Assembly: GCA_903913355.1 (NCBI GenBank)
Contig: CAIWKU010000186.1
Coordinates: 1-13,784, forward strand
Source of the DNA: an uncultured Bacteroidota bacterium
GTDB taxonomy: Bacteria; Bacteroidota; Bacteroidia; Chitinophagales; Chitinophagaceae
Length of the DNA: 13,784 nucleotides
Direction of reading: 5' to 3'
Part shown: positions 1 through 7,096 of the stretch, in pieces
Layout of the letters: every line of letters starts with the position of its first letter
Numbering within the stretch: position 1 is the first letter of the stretch
Translations under genes and position numbers: made by a program
The notes under the pieces: generated by a model
What the model was told of the DNA's origin: nothing
Seen by the model: the letters and a program-made list of their open reading frames with translations, nothing else
The model's database searches: none

Positions 1-25
1 ATGAATGAATAGGAATAGGCAAGAT

Positions 26-787
26 TTATTTCAAAGCCTTGATAATGGCAACAAATTCGTCGGCAAGTAAAGATGCTCCGCCAACCAATCCGCCATCCAC
101 ATCTGGTTGCGCAAAAAGTTCAACGGCGTTGGCTGCTTTCACGCTTCCACCATATAAAATAGAAATTTTAGCAGCTACTTCATCGCCATATTTTCCGGCT
201 AAAGAAGAACGGATAGACGCATGCATTTCCTGTGCCTGGGCACTACTAGCAGTTTTACCGGTTCCTATGGCCCAAATGGGTTCGTATGCGATCACTACTT
301 TTTGTACCTCGTCGGCAGATAAATGATAAAGAGATTCTTCTAACTGTTTGGCCACAAATTCATTTTGCGTATTAGCTTCCCGAATCTGTAAAGGCTCTCC
401 GCAACAAAAGATCGGATGCATACCATTGGCTAAACAGATATCTAATTTTTCTGCAAGAAACTGGTTAGATTCCAAAAAATATTCACGTCGTTCGGAATGC
501 CCCAATACCACATAATTTACCCCGAGGGATTGAAGCATTTCAACAGAAGTTTCCCCGGTATACGCACCGCTTTTTTTATTGTGACAGTTTTGGGCAGCTA
601 CAAAATACTGGTACTTGCCCGAAAGCTTTTGCTGAGCCATAGTCAGGTAAGGAAATGGGATGGCAAATACAGCGCTTTGATGCGATTGTAATTGGGTAGG
701 TTGACTGATAATAGCATCCAGTAATTCTTCCCCTTGTTTCAGGGTCAGGTTCATTTTCCAGTTTGCGGCGGCAATTTGTGCTCTCAT
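26..787 (-). CDS. tpiA: Triosephosphate isomerase
   Basis: Interconverts dihydroxyacetone phosphate and glyceraldehyde-3-phosphate in cytosolic glycolysis and gluconeogenesis. The 253-residue protein has the usual family length, and every signature is present: the N-terminal AANWKMN segment with Asn9 and Lys11, the GHSERR segment with catalytic His97, YEPIWAIGTG with catalytic Glu169 followed by the flexible lid, and the phosphate-binding segments LYGGSVK (211-217) and DGGLVGGASL (231-240). The ATG at 785-787 places the first beta-strand and Lys11 where the family expects them. No clear Shine-Dalgarno sequence precedes it, only an A-rich stretch. It lies 70 nt downstream of the co-directional GlmU-like gene, so the two may be cotranscribed, with a hairpin in the spacer. 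Nothing is unusual in the protein itself. Confidence 0.98.
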   Translation of the reverse strand: MRAQIAAANWKMNLTLKQGEELLDAIISQPTQLQSHQSAVFAIPFPYLTMAQQKLSGKYQYFVAAQNCHNKKSGAYTGETSVEMLQSLGVNYVVLGHSERREYFLESNQFLAEKLDICLANGMHPIFCCGEPLQIREANTQNEFVAKQLEESLYHLSADEVQKVVIAYEPIWAIGTGKTASSAQAQEMHASIRSSLAGKYGDEVAAKISILYGGSVKAANAVELFAQPDVDGGLVGGASLLADEFVAIIKALK

Positions 788-830
788 TTTTTATTGTATT
801 GCGGGTTAGTTGATTTTGTGTTTACTCGAA

Positions 831-852
831 TCAGGCAAAATTGTTTGCCCGA
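831..852 (-). other. Intercistronic hairpin between the GlmU-like gene and tpiA
   Basis: On the minus-strand transcript, UCGGGCAAA and UUUGCCUGA form a 9-bp stem closed by a CAAU loop. One pair is a G-U wobble that works only in minus-strand RNA; on the plus strand it would be an A-C mismatch. No U-tract follows, so it does not look like an intrinsic terminator. It may be a processing or stability element between the two cistrons, but at this length chance cannot be excluded. Confidence 0.35.
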
Positions 853-857
853 ATTAC

Positions 858-2021
858 TTATCGCCTTTTTTCAAAGATATAAGCTAAGACGGAACTTTCT
901 TCTGCAGTTAATTCCTGTTGTTTCATTTTTTTCCAGTTATCAATTGCTGATAAGGCTTTATCAAGCTCATATTGTACCCCAGTAACTCCCCAACTGAAAT
1001 TTCCAATAATTGTTGGCAAAAGACCTGGACCAAATACGTTTGAACTAACCCCTATCGTAGATCCTGTATTAATGGATGCATTGATGGATACCCTGGAATA
1101 GTCACCCATGATCAAACCGCATTTTTGTCCTACTTCCACATACTCCTGGCTTCCCATATCCCATATTTTTATCTCACCCGCTGTATTTTTTACATTGCTA
1201 TTGGTACTACCTGCTCCAAAATTACACCACTCGCCCACTACTGAGTCGCCCAGATAACCATCATGTGCTTTGTTACTATACCCCATCATTACAGAATTCT
1301 TGATTTCTCCCCCACCCATACAAAAAGGCCCCAAAGTGGTAGCACCATACACCCGACTATTCAGTTTGAGTACACTGTTATTCCCCAATACAAAAGGTCC
1401 TCTGATAGCAGATCCCTCCATAATTTCTGCATCCCTGCCAATATAAATAGGACCCGTAGTGGTATTCAGTGTACAGAAATTAAGTTTGGCTCCTTCCTCA
1501 ATAAAAATATCTTTTCCTCCCAATACCTGAACTGTTCCCGGAATGGGACAGCTTTTTCTTCCCTGTGTAACCCATATAAAATCGGCCCGTATCATGGCAT
1601 CATTCCATTGCATAAACTGCCAGGGATGTTGCAAACGTTTTATTGGATCAATCGTAATCGTATTTTGAAACGATTTCAGAATATCATTCGGCGAAAAATT
1701 TTGAAAATCAATATCGGCAACTCCTGCAATCAATCCCTGGCTATCCTGTAAACAAGTGCCATGCGTAAGTGATTGAATTTTACTAACCAATTCATCAGTA
1801 AGAATAACGGCTGCATCTACCCATATATGCGGCCCCTCTGGAACTGAAGGATATAAAGGCTGCAGGTATTTTTCAGTATGCACAAAAACTGACTCGCCAA
1901 AAAGCAATTCGCTTCGTTCCTTTATAGACAAAATACCAAAACGCAAATCGGCCACTGCCTTTGTATAGGTGAATGGAAAAAGTGAATTGCGAAATGCATT
2001 ATCAAAAAGAATGATAGCCAT
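858..2021 (-). CDS. GlmU-like putative sugar nucleotidyltransferase / left-handed beta-helix acyltransferase
   Basis: This 387-residue protein matches the Bacteroidota-specific GlmU-like family. That family has an N-terminal nucleotidyltransferase-related half (about 1-165) and a C-terminal hexapeptide-repeat left-handed beta-helix (about 170-335). The start MAIILFDNAFRNSLFPFTYT and the following VADLRFGILSIKE are the family's N-terminal signature; the classical LxAGxGTRM loop of GlmU is absent. In the helix, the segment KAHDGYLGDSVVGEWCNFGAG (about 251-271) resembles the GlmU acetyltransferase site, with His253 in the place of the catalytic His. The likely role, by homology, is formation of UDP-N-acetylglucosamine or a related nucleotide sugar in the cytosol. 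The family is annotated as a replacement GlmU, but substrate specificity cannot be read from the sequence. It is the first gene of the unit with tpiA and is divergent from pruA. TTAATTTG ends four bases before the ATG, so the mRNA could be almost leaderless, although this box deviates from TAnnTTTG. Confidence 0.85.
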   Translation of the reverse strand: MAIILFDNAFRNSLFPFTYTKAVADLRFGILSIKERSELLFGESVFVHTEKYLQPLYPSVPEGPHIWVDAAVILTDELVSKIQSLTHGTCLQDSQGLIAGVADIDFQNFSPNDILKSFQNTITIDPIKRLQHPWQFMQWNDAMIRADFIWVTQGRKSCPIPGTVQVLGGKDIFIEEGAKLNFCTLNTTTGPIYIGRDAEIMEGSAIRGPFVLGNNSVLKLNSRVYGATTLGPFCMGGGEIKNSVMMGYSNKAHDGYLGDSVVGEWCNFGAGSTNSNVKNTAGEIKIWDMGSQEYVEVGQKCGLIMGDYSRVSINASINTGSTIGVSSNVFGPGLLPTIIGNFSWGVTGVQYELDKALSAIDNWKKMKQQELTAEESSVLAYIFEKRR

Positions 2022-2073
2022 GCGGCAAATTAAACCATAATTATGGAAAAGGTATCTTTTAAGGGGTTGGCTG

Positions 2074-2107
2074 TTTGAGGAGGGACAGGAATTCTTTAGT
2101 AACTTGC
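2074..2107 (+). promoter_or_regulatory. Candidate promoter of pruA
   Basis: A TTTG at 2074-2077 and TAACTTG at 2100-2106 have starts 26 bases apart, as expected for the -33 and -7 elements of Bacteroidota sigma-A promoters. The -7 box is one T short of TAnnTTTG, so this is a weak match. Transcription would start near 2112 and give a leader of about 30 nt before the pruA ATG at 2141. Confidence 0.25.
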
Positions 2108-2140
2108 ATCTTCAAATTTTTCTAATAAAACGATCTTACT

Positions 2141-3778
2141 ATGAGTTTAGGTTATTTTTCTTACCCAATGCCGGTAAATGAACCCGTTTTACAATATGCA
2201 CCGGGCAGTTCTGAAAGAGCAGCACTAAAGCAAACATTGGCTGAGCTGAAAAAAAAGCCAGTTGATATACCCATGTATATTGGGGGAAAAGCTGTTAGAA
2301 CCGGGAAAAAAATAGCCATTCATCCACCCCATGAAATTGCCCATACATTGGGTTTCTTTCATGCCGGAGAAGAAAAACATGTGCACCAGGCAATTGATGC
2401 CGCATTAAAAGCAAAAGAAGCATGGGCAGAAATGAGTTGGGAGAACAGGGCACATATATTTTTAAAAGCTGCTGACCTATTGGCCACCAAATACCGTTTT
2501 CATATGAACGGTACTACCATGCTGGGACAAAGCAAAACGGCTTACCAGGCAGAAATTGACAGCGCCTGTGAGTTAATCGACTTTTTACGTTTTAATGTTC
2601 ATTTTTTAAGTGAAATCTATAAACAGCAGCCGATTTCTTCCCCGGGTATGCATAACCGCTTGGAATGGCGTCCGCTGGAAGGATTTGTTCTTGCCATCAC
2701 ACCGTTCAATTTTACGGCAATTGGTGGTAACCTGCCTACTTCTGCAGCTATGTGTGGGAATGTGGTTGTCTGGAAACCGGCCAATACACAGGTCTACTCA
2801 GCACAAATGTTTATGCGTATACTCAAAGAAGCCGGATTACCAGACGGGGTTATCAACCTGGTATACGTAGATGGCCCAACACTGGGTAAGGTTTGTTTTT
2901 CTCACCGTGAGTTCGCCGGCGTCCATTTTACAGGTTCTACAGGCGTATTTAATTCTATGTGGAAAACCATTGGAGAGAATATTGCCAACTATCGTTCTTA
3001 CCCAAGAATTGTGGGTGAAACAGGTGGGAAGGATTTTGTGATTGCACACAAATCTGCCGATGTAGATGCCGTGGTTACTGCGTTGGCCAGAGGTGCTTTT
3101 GAGTTCCAGGGTCAAAAATGTTCAGCTGCATCCAGAGCGTATATACCCAGCAATATGGCTTCCGCAGTTAAAACAAAACTGGTAGCCGCTATCAATTCGA
3201 TGAAAATGGGAACAGTGGAAGATTTTGGCAATTTTATTACGGCCGTGATTGATGAAAAATCATACACCAGCATTACAAAATATATTGCCAAGGCCAAAAG
3301 AGATAAAAAAGCGAGTATCTGGGTGGGCGGTAATTACAGTAAATCAAAAGGATATTTTATTGAACCTACGGTTATTGAAGCCAAAGACCCCAAATATGTT
3401 ACTATGTGTGAGGAGATCTTCGGACCGGTGCTCACGATTTATGTTTACAATGCCGACAAATTTGAAGAAACCCTGAAACTGGTTGACAATACTTCTCCTT
3501 ATGCTTTAACTGGTGCGATACTTTCGCAAGACAGGGAGGCGGTAGAATTGGCTACCAATAAACTCAGGAATGCAGCCGGCAATTTTTACATCAATGATAA
3601 ACCAACCGGTGCCGTAGTAGGTCAACAACCTTTTGGTGGTGCCAGGGCATCGGGCACGAATGATAAAGCCGGAAGTATGCTGAACTTATATCGCTGGCTA
3701 AGCGCCAGAACCATCAAAGAAACCTATAACCCTCCGGTGGATTATAAGTATCCGTTTTTAGCATCCGAAAAATATTGA
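2141..3778 (+). CDS. pruA: L-glutamate gamma-semialdehyde (1-pyrroline-5-carboxylate) dehydrogenase
   Basis: Oxidises L-glutamate gamma-semialdehyde, formed from 1-pyrroline-5-carboxylate, to glutamate using NAD+. This is the second step of proline catabolism. The 545-residue length and the sequence fit the stand-alone, eukaryote-like (type 1) P5C dehydrogenases, not the bifunctional PutA form. Visible aldehyde dehydrogenase elements are GFVLAITPFNFTAIGGNLP (181-199), cofactor Lys212 in VVWKPANT, the FTGSTGVF glycine motif (263-270), general base Glu293 in ETGGKDF, catalytic nucleophile Cys327 in FQGQKCSAASR, and EEIFGPVLTIY near residue 430. No proline dehydrogenase is in the window, so that partner must be encoded elsewhere. 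The gene is monocistronic by context: divergent from the GlmU-like gene and convergent with the thioredoxin-fold gene. Its TGA stop lies inside the first AATATTGAA unit of the downstream repeat. Confidence 0.97.
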   Translation: MSLGYFSYPMPVNEPVLQYAPGSSERAALKQTLAELKKKPVDIPMYIGGKAVRTGKKIAIHPPHEIAHTLGFFHAGEEKHVHQAIDAALKAKEAWAEMSWENRAHIFLKAADLLATKYRFHMNGTTMLGQSKTAYQAEIDSACELIDFLRFNVHFLSEIYKQQPISSPGMHNRLEWRPLEGFVLAITPFNFTAIGGNLPTSAAMCGNVVVWKPANTQVYSAQMFMRILKEAGLPDGVINLVYVDGPTLGKVCFSHREFAGVHFTGSTGVFNSMWKTIGENIANYRSYPRIVGETGGKDFVIAHKSADVDAVVTALARGAFEFQGQKCSAASRAYIPSNMASAVKTKLVAAINSMKMGTVEDFGNFITAVIDEKSYTSITKYIAKAKRDKKASIWVGGNYSKSKGYFIEPTVIEAKDPKYVTMCEEIFGPVLTIYVYNADKFEETLKLVDNTSPYALTGAILSQDREAVELATNKLRNAAGNFYINDKPTGAVVGQQPFGGARASGTNDKAGSMLNLYRWLSARTIKETYNPPVDYKYPFLASEKY

Positions 3779-3848
3779 ATATAGAATATTGAACAAGGAA
3801 TGTCGAAGTATAATCCCCTTCTTCATTCCTTGTTCATCATTCAATATT
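3771..3848. repeat. AATATTGAA repeat with inverted arms; probable bidirectional terminator
   Basis: Two direct AATATTGAA copies (3771-3779 and 3785-3793, a 14-bp period) face an inverted copy, TTCAATATT (3840-3848). Inside them, TGAACAAGGAATG (3790-3802) and CATTCCTTGTTCA (3824-3836) are perfect 13-bp inverted arms; after two mismatches the stem resumes for four more pairs (3805-3808 with 3818-3821), leaving a 9-nt loop. The element fills the 69-bp gap between the convergent pruA and thioredoxin-fold genes and includes the pruA stop codon. The position suggests a two-way transcription stop. The repeated, modular look resembles dispersed intergenic repeats of Bacteroidota genomes, but copy number cannot be judged from one window. 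Confidence 0.7.
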
Positions 3849-5080
3849 TATTTATCTATCCAGGTCTTCTCCCCCTTTTCCATTTTATTTAATGTTTCCT
3901 GGTAAGTCTTTTTATCTGCATCAGTAGCTAAGGCCAAAGCTTTCTTTTCCCATTCTATTGCCTCTTTTGTTTTACCCATTTTGTGAAGAATATTGGCATA
4001 GGTGTCCATAAAAGCATGCTCTTCTTTATCCTTAAATGATCTTTTGCTCCATTCCAATGCTTCAGAAACACAGGTCATGTCTTTACAATTTTGAAAAACT
4101 GTCCATGCATAGCTGTTTAACTCTTCGGGACTTGCTTTAGCTCCATATTTATTCATGTACACAACAATCTCCTTTTCAAAATTATTCCAGTCGCCCTTGT
4201 ACTGATATAAAAGTATTTTAGATTTACCAATCGCTTCATCGGATTCTTTTGGATATTTTGCTGATACTTTGGCTGTAAGTGTTCCCCAATCAATCACGGC
4301 ATCTTTTTTCAGGATCACCGGATAAATTTCTTCCTGAGAAATAATATTTAAAACGATTGCCTCTGCTTTACCAGCGCCAATTACAGCATCCACTTTATCG
4401 GCATTGTCTTTCATAATCGTAAAGCCCTTGTCTTTACTGGTACGAGTAAATTTCCCGATAAATTCCAGGTTCTCTTTTGTAAACAAATTGGTTTGCGTTG
4501 CCAGGAATTCAGAACTTATCAAACCTGCATTACTCATATCGTATGCATCCTGAGAAACCAATGCCAGATTCTTTAAAAATGCCGGGTCTTTTTTACCAGC
4601 TTTATACTTATTCAACAAAGTATAGTATTGCTTTTCCGGATCAAGACTAGTGGCACCTTTTGCCAGAAAGGTAGCTGCATCTGAAGAGCCTACAAAACGA
4701 TGTACAATATTTCCATTGGGATCAAATATCAAATAAGTCGGATAAGCGCGTACTTCATATTTCGCGGCAATATCATGTCCATCCTGGTACCAGCTTTTGA
4801 TTTCGGCAGCATCTCCTGCTGTAGAATCTAACTGTACTTTTACATTGACAAATTTTGCATTATAGAAATCACCTGTTTCCTTTAAAGGGAAGATATTAGC
4901 CGACATGTATTTACATGGGCCACACCAGGTTGTATAGCAATCCATAAATATGTATTTATGTTCCGCTTTGGCTTTCGCCTGTACTTCGGCCCAACTAGCG
5001 CCATGTTCAAAATGCATACCTGTTTCCTGTGCCAGCAAACCCAGGGGGCTTAGCAGGAAAAACAAAATCAGTTTTTTCAT
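3848..5080 (-). CDS. Secreted thioredoxin-fold protein with a helical C-terminal region
   Basis: A 410-residue protein with a probable Sec signal peptide (MKKLILFFLLSPLGLLAQ, cleaved near residue 18-20), so it should act in the periplasm. A thioredoxin-like domain follows (about 24-145): FMDCYTTWCGPCKYM carries the redox pair Cys53 and Cys56, and AYPTYLIFD contains the cis-Pro at 114. The rest (about 150-410) is helical. Its end (about 354-395, with YANILHKMGKTKEAIEWEKKA) resembles a TPR unit. The likely role is disulfide reduction or exchange on exported proteins; the partner is unknown. The family is common in Bacteroidota as 'thioredoxin family protein' without an assigned gene name. The ATG at 5078-5080 is supported by the signal peptide starting there. 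It is convergent with pruA and divergent from pdhA. A near-consensus minus-strand -7 box (TAATTTG, about 5106-5112) lies upstream. Confidence 0.9.
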   Translation of the reverse strand: MKKLILFFLLSPLGLLAQETGMHFEHGASWAEVQAKAKAEHKYIFMDCYTTWCGPCKYMSANIFPLKETGDFYNAKFVNVKVQLDSTAGDAAEIKSWYQDGHDIAAKYEVRAYPTYLIFDPNGNIVHRFVGSSDAATFLAKGATSLDPEKQYYTLLNKYKAGKKDPAFLKNLALVSQDAYDMSNAGLISSEFLATQTNLFTKENLEFIGKFTRTSKDKGFTIMKDNADKVDAVIGAGKAEAIVLNIISQEEIYPVILKKDAVIDWGTLTAKVSAKYPKESDEAIGKSKILLYQYKGDWNNFEKEIVVYMNKYGAKASPEELNSYAWTVFQNCKDMTCVSEALEWSKRSFKDKEEHAFMDTYANILHKMGKTKEAIEWEKKALALATDADKKTYQETLNKMEKGEKTWIDK

Positions 5081-5349
5081 ATTATATTTTTATGGAATGA
5101 ATATACAAATTATGGCCAGGAAAATGTACAAATGGAAAGAATATTAAAAAATAATTAAAGAGAATTTGAGTTTTCTTTATCCCAAAGCGCATTTACCAAA
5201 TACCTGCACAAACAAAATCCAGGTTTCAGTCAAAATTCTGGATAAGAAAGGTGTAAAAGACCAAGTTTTCAACCATTCCCACTCCATACTTGTCAAGCTA
5301 CCTTTTTTTGCCAGTTTACCCCTATATTTGCCCCTCTAAATTTTAACTA
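5081..5349. other. Divergent intergenic region, thioredoxin-fold gene / pdhA
   Basis: A 269-bp AT-rich spacer between divergent genes. It contains an exact Bacteroidota -7 box for pdhA near its right end and a weak minus-strand candidate near 5106. No open frame with protein-like composition or RNA-gene signature was recognised in it. A short inverted pair, ATCCAG (5217-5222) and CTGGAT (5238-5243), was seen and is probably chance. Confidence 0.6.
5323..5330 (+). promoter_or_regulatory. pdhA promoter -7 element
   Basis: TATATTTG is an exact match to TAnnTTTG. Transcription starting a few bases downstream (about 5335) would leave only about 15 nt before the GTG start at 5350. No good TTG -33 element lies at the ideal distance; the nearest candidates are too close (5308-5310) or too far (5290-5292). 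The flanks match the ychF promoter in 14 of 15 positions (CTATATTTGCC[CG]CTC). Confidence 0.6.
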
Positions 5350-6345
5350 GTGCCTACAAAATTTTCAAAAGAAACCTACCTGTACTGGTACGAACTGATG
5401 CAACTGATTCGTCAGTTTGAGTTAAAAGCCGAAGAAATGTACAAAATGGCCGGTAAAATACGCGGGTTCTTCCATGCCTATATTGGACAGGAAGCCATTG
5501 CGGCCGGTTGTATGACCGCTACCGGACCGGATGATCCGTTTATTACTGCCTATCGAGACCATGGTCTGGCTCTCGCCAAAGGGGTATCTGCTAATGCCTG
5601 TATGGCTGAATTATATGGAAAAGCTACAGGTTCTTCCAAAGGCAAAGGGGGAAGTATGCACTTTTTCAGTCTGGAACATCGCTTTTTTGGAGGTCATGGT
5701 ATCGTGGGTGCACAAATTGGTACCGGGGCCGGTCTCGCTTTTGCCGAAAAATACAAAGGCACCCAAAATGTGGTATTATGTTATTTTGGAGATGGTGCTG
5801 CCCGTCAAGGGATTCTTCATGAAACGTTTAACCTGGCTATGTTATGGAAATTGCCGGTTATTTTTCTTTGTGAGAATAATAACTATGCAATGGGAACCTC
5901 TATTGAGCGTACCAGTAATGTAGTGGATATTTATAAACTGGCTGATGCGTATGATATGCCTGCTGATAAGGTAGACGGTATGACTCCAGAAACCGTTCAT
6001 GAAAGTGTTGCCAGAGCAGTTAAAAGAGCCCGCGAAGGCGATGGCCCAACCTTGCTTGAATTAAAAACCTATCGGTATAAAGGCCACTCAATCTCAGATC
6101 CACAAAAATACCGTTCCAAAGAAGAAGTAGATGAATATAAAGACCAGGATCCGATTTTAAAAGTTCGTAAAACCATTTTAACCAATGGCTTTGCAGCAGA
6201 AGCAGATCTGAAAATTATTGATGACCGGATTAATGAAGTGGTAGAAGAAAGCGTAAAGTTTGCAGAAGAAAGTCCATGGCCGGATGATAGTGAATTACTG
6301 AAAGATGTATATGTAGATCAGAATTATCCGTTTATTGTAGACTAA
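5350..6345 (+). CDS. pdhA: Pyruvate dehydrogenase E1 component, alpha subunit (GTG start)
   Basis: The alpha subunit of the thiamin-diphosphate-dependent E1 enzyme, which decarboxylates pyruvate and passes the acetyl group to E2 lipoyl. It works as an alpha2-beta2 heterotetramer in the cytosolic pyruvate dehydrogenase complex. The 331-residue protein shows FHAYIGQEA (41-49), YRDHG (68-72), GGHGIVGAQIGTGAGLA (114-130), and the thiamin diphosphate/Mg motif from GDGAARQG (147-154) to ENNNYAMGTS (175-184). The loop YKGHSISDP (233-241) corresponds to the phosphorylation loop of mitochondrial E1 alpha. The start must be GTG: an in-frame TAA lies only two codons upstream (5344-5346), and the first ATG is at codon 17, inside the conserved N-terminal helix. 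No beta subunit or E2 follows, so partners are encoded elsewhere. Assignment to pyruvate over branched-chain 2-oxo acids rests on overall resemblance and is likely but not proven. Confidence 0.93.
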   Translation: MPTKFSKETYLYWYELMQLIRQFELKAEEMYKMAGKIRGFFHAYIGQEAIAAGCMTATGPDDPFITAYRDHGLALAKGVSANACMAELYGKATGSSKGKGGSMHFFSLEHRFFGGHGIVGAQIGTGAGLAFAEKYKGTQNVVLCYFGDGAARQGILHETFNLAMLWKLPVIFLCENNNYAMGTSIERTSNVVDIYKLADAYDMPADKVDGMTPETVHESVARAVKRAREGDGPTLLELKTYRYKGHSISDPQKYRSKEEVDEYKDQDPILKVRKTILTNGFAAEADLKIIDDRINEVVEESVKFAEESPWPDDSELLKDVYVDQNYPFIVD

Positions 6346-6355
6346 AATGATACAC

Positions 6356-6378
6356 TTATCTGCCGATCAGGCGGATAA
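6356..6378 (+). repeat. Short hairpin between pdhA and the TPR gene
   Basis: TTATCTGCC (6356-6364) pairs with GGCGGATAA (6370-6378) around the loop GATCA. This gives nine pairs, one a U-G wobble that works only in plus-strand RNA. No T-tract follows, so it is not a classic intrinsic terminator. It starts 10 nt after the pdhA stop and may protect or separate the pdhA message from the downstream genes. Such compact GC-centred palindromes resemble REP-like intergenic elements. Confidence 0.6.
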
Positions 6379-6410
6379 ACCCATTACAAATTAAATTTCA
6401 ACATTGAATT

Positions 6411-7085
6411 ATGAGTGAAAAGAATGAAGAGCAGGAACTGACTGAAACCATTGTGAAAATGCAAGGGTTCTGGCAAAAATTTCAAACACCTATATTGGTG
6501 ATCATCGCTGTTATCGTGATAGGTGGTGGCGGATGGTATGGATACCAGGAATATGTTGTAAAACCCAAAGAAGATAAAGCTGCTGATGCTTTATACAAGG
6601 CACAATTATTTTTTAGTGCCGATTCATCTCGTCTTGTTTTAAACGGCGATGGACAGTCAAAAGGCGTTTTATATGTAATCAATAACTTCAGTGGAACCAA
6701 AGCAGCTAACCTGGCAAAATTTTATGCGGGCGTTAGTTACCTGCACCTGGGAGAGTTTGCCAATGCAGTAAAATACCTGAAAGATTTTTCAACAGATGCC
6801 AAACAGATCCAATTACTGGCTTATGGTAATCTTGGTGATGCCTATTCAGAATTAGATAAGAAAGAAGAAGCTGTAAACAGTTATAAAAAAGCAGCGGCTG
6901 AATTTGATAAAGATGAGAACAATTCTTCTGAATATCTTTTCCGTGCTGCTCTGCTTGAAGAAACATCCGGAAAAACAAAAGAAGCGTTGGATCTCTATAA
7001 AGAACTGAAAGAAAAATTTCCAAAAACCGAGAAAGGTTTCCAGGCAGATAAATATATCTATCGCTTAAGTATAGAAAAGAATTAG
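6411..7085 (+). CDS. Membrane-anchored tetratricopeptide-repeat protein
   Basis: A 224-residue protein with a short charged N-terminus, one hydrophobic segment (about 26-46, TPILVIIAVIVIGGGGWYGY), and a helical domain on the far side of the membrane. The organisation recalls YfgM-type ancillary proteins: a single N-terminal membrane segment plus TPRs. About three TPR-like units are visible: near 96-127 (AKFYAGVSYLHLGEFANAVKY), 131-164 (GNLGDAYSELDKKEEAVNSY) and 172-205 (EYLFRAALLEETSGKTKEAL). It probably acts as a protein-interaction scaffold or chaperone at the inner membrane; no partner can be named. Its stop lies 11 nt before ribH, so the two are almost certainly cotranscribed. A functional link to riboflavin synthesis is not evident. 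Confidence 0.85.
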   Translation: MSEKNEEQELTETIVKMQGFWQKFQTPILVIIAVIVIGGGGWYGYQEYVVKPKEDKAADALYKAQLFFSADSSRLVLNGDGQSKGVLYVINNFSGTKAANLAKFYAGVSYLHLGEFANAVKYLKDFSTDAKQIQLLAYGNLGDAYSELDKKEEAVNSYKKAAAEFDKDENNSSEYLFRAALLEETSGKTKEALDLYKELKEKFPKTEKGFQADKYIYRLSIEKN

Positions 7086-7096
7086 CAATTTGTAAC

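Noticed and set aside
1263..1751. A 162-codon open frame on the plus strand, antisense to the GlmU-like gene
   Set aside because: It lies wholly opposite a well-supported gene, its product has no recognisable domain, and its composition (Ile, Arg, Asn, Ser rich, no motif) is that of a shadow frame.
5217..5243. Inverted pair ATCCAG / CTGGAT upstream of pdhA as an operator
   Set aside because: Six-base arms separated by 15 nt are expected by chance in AT-rich DNA, and no regulator gene is nearby.
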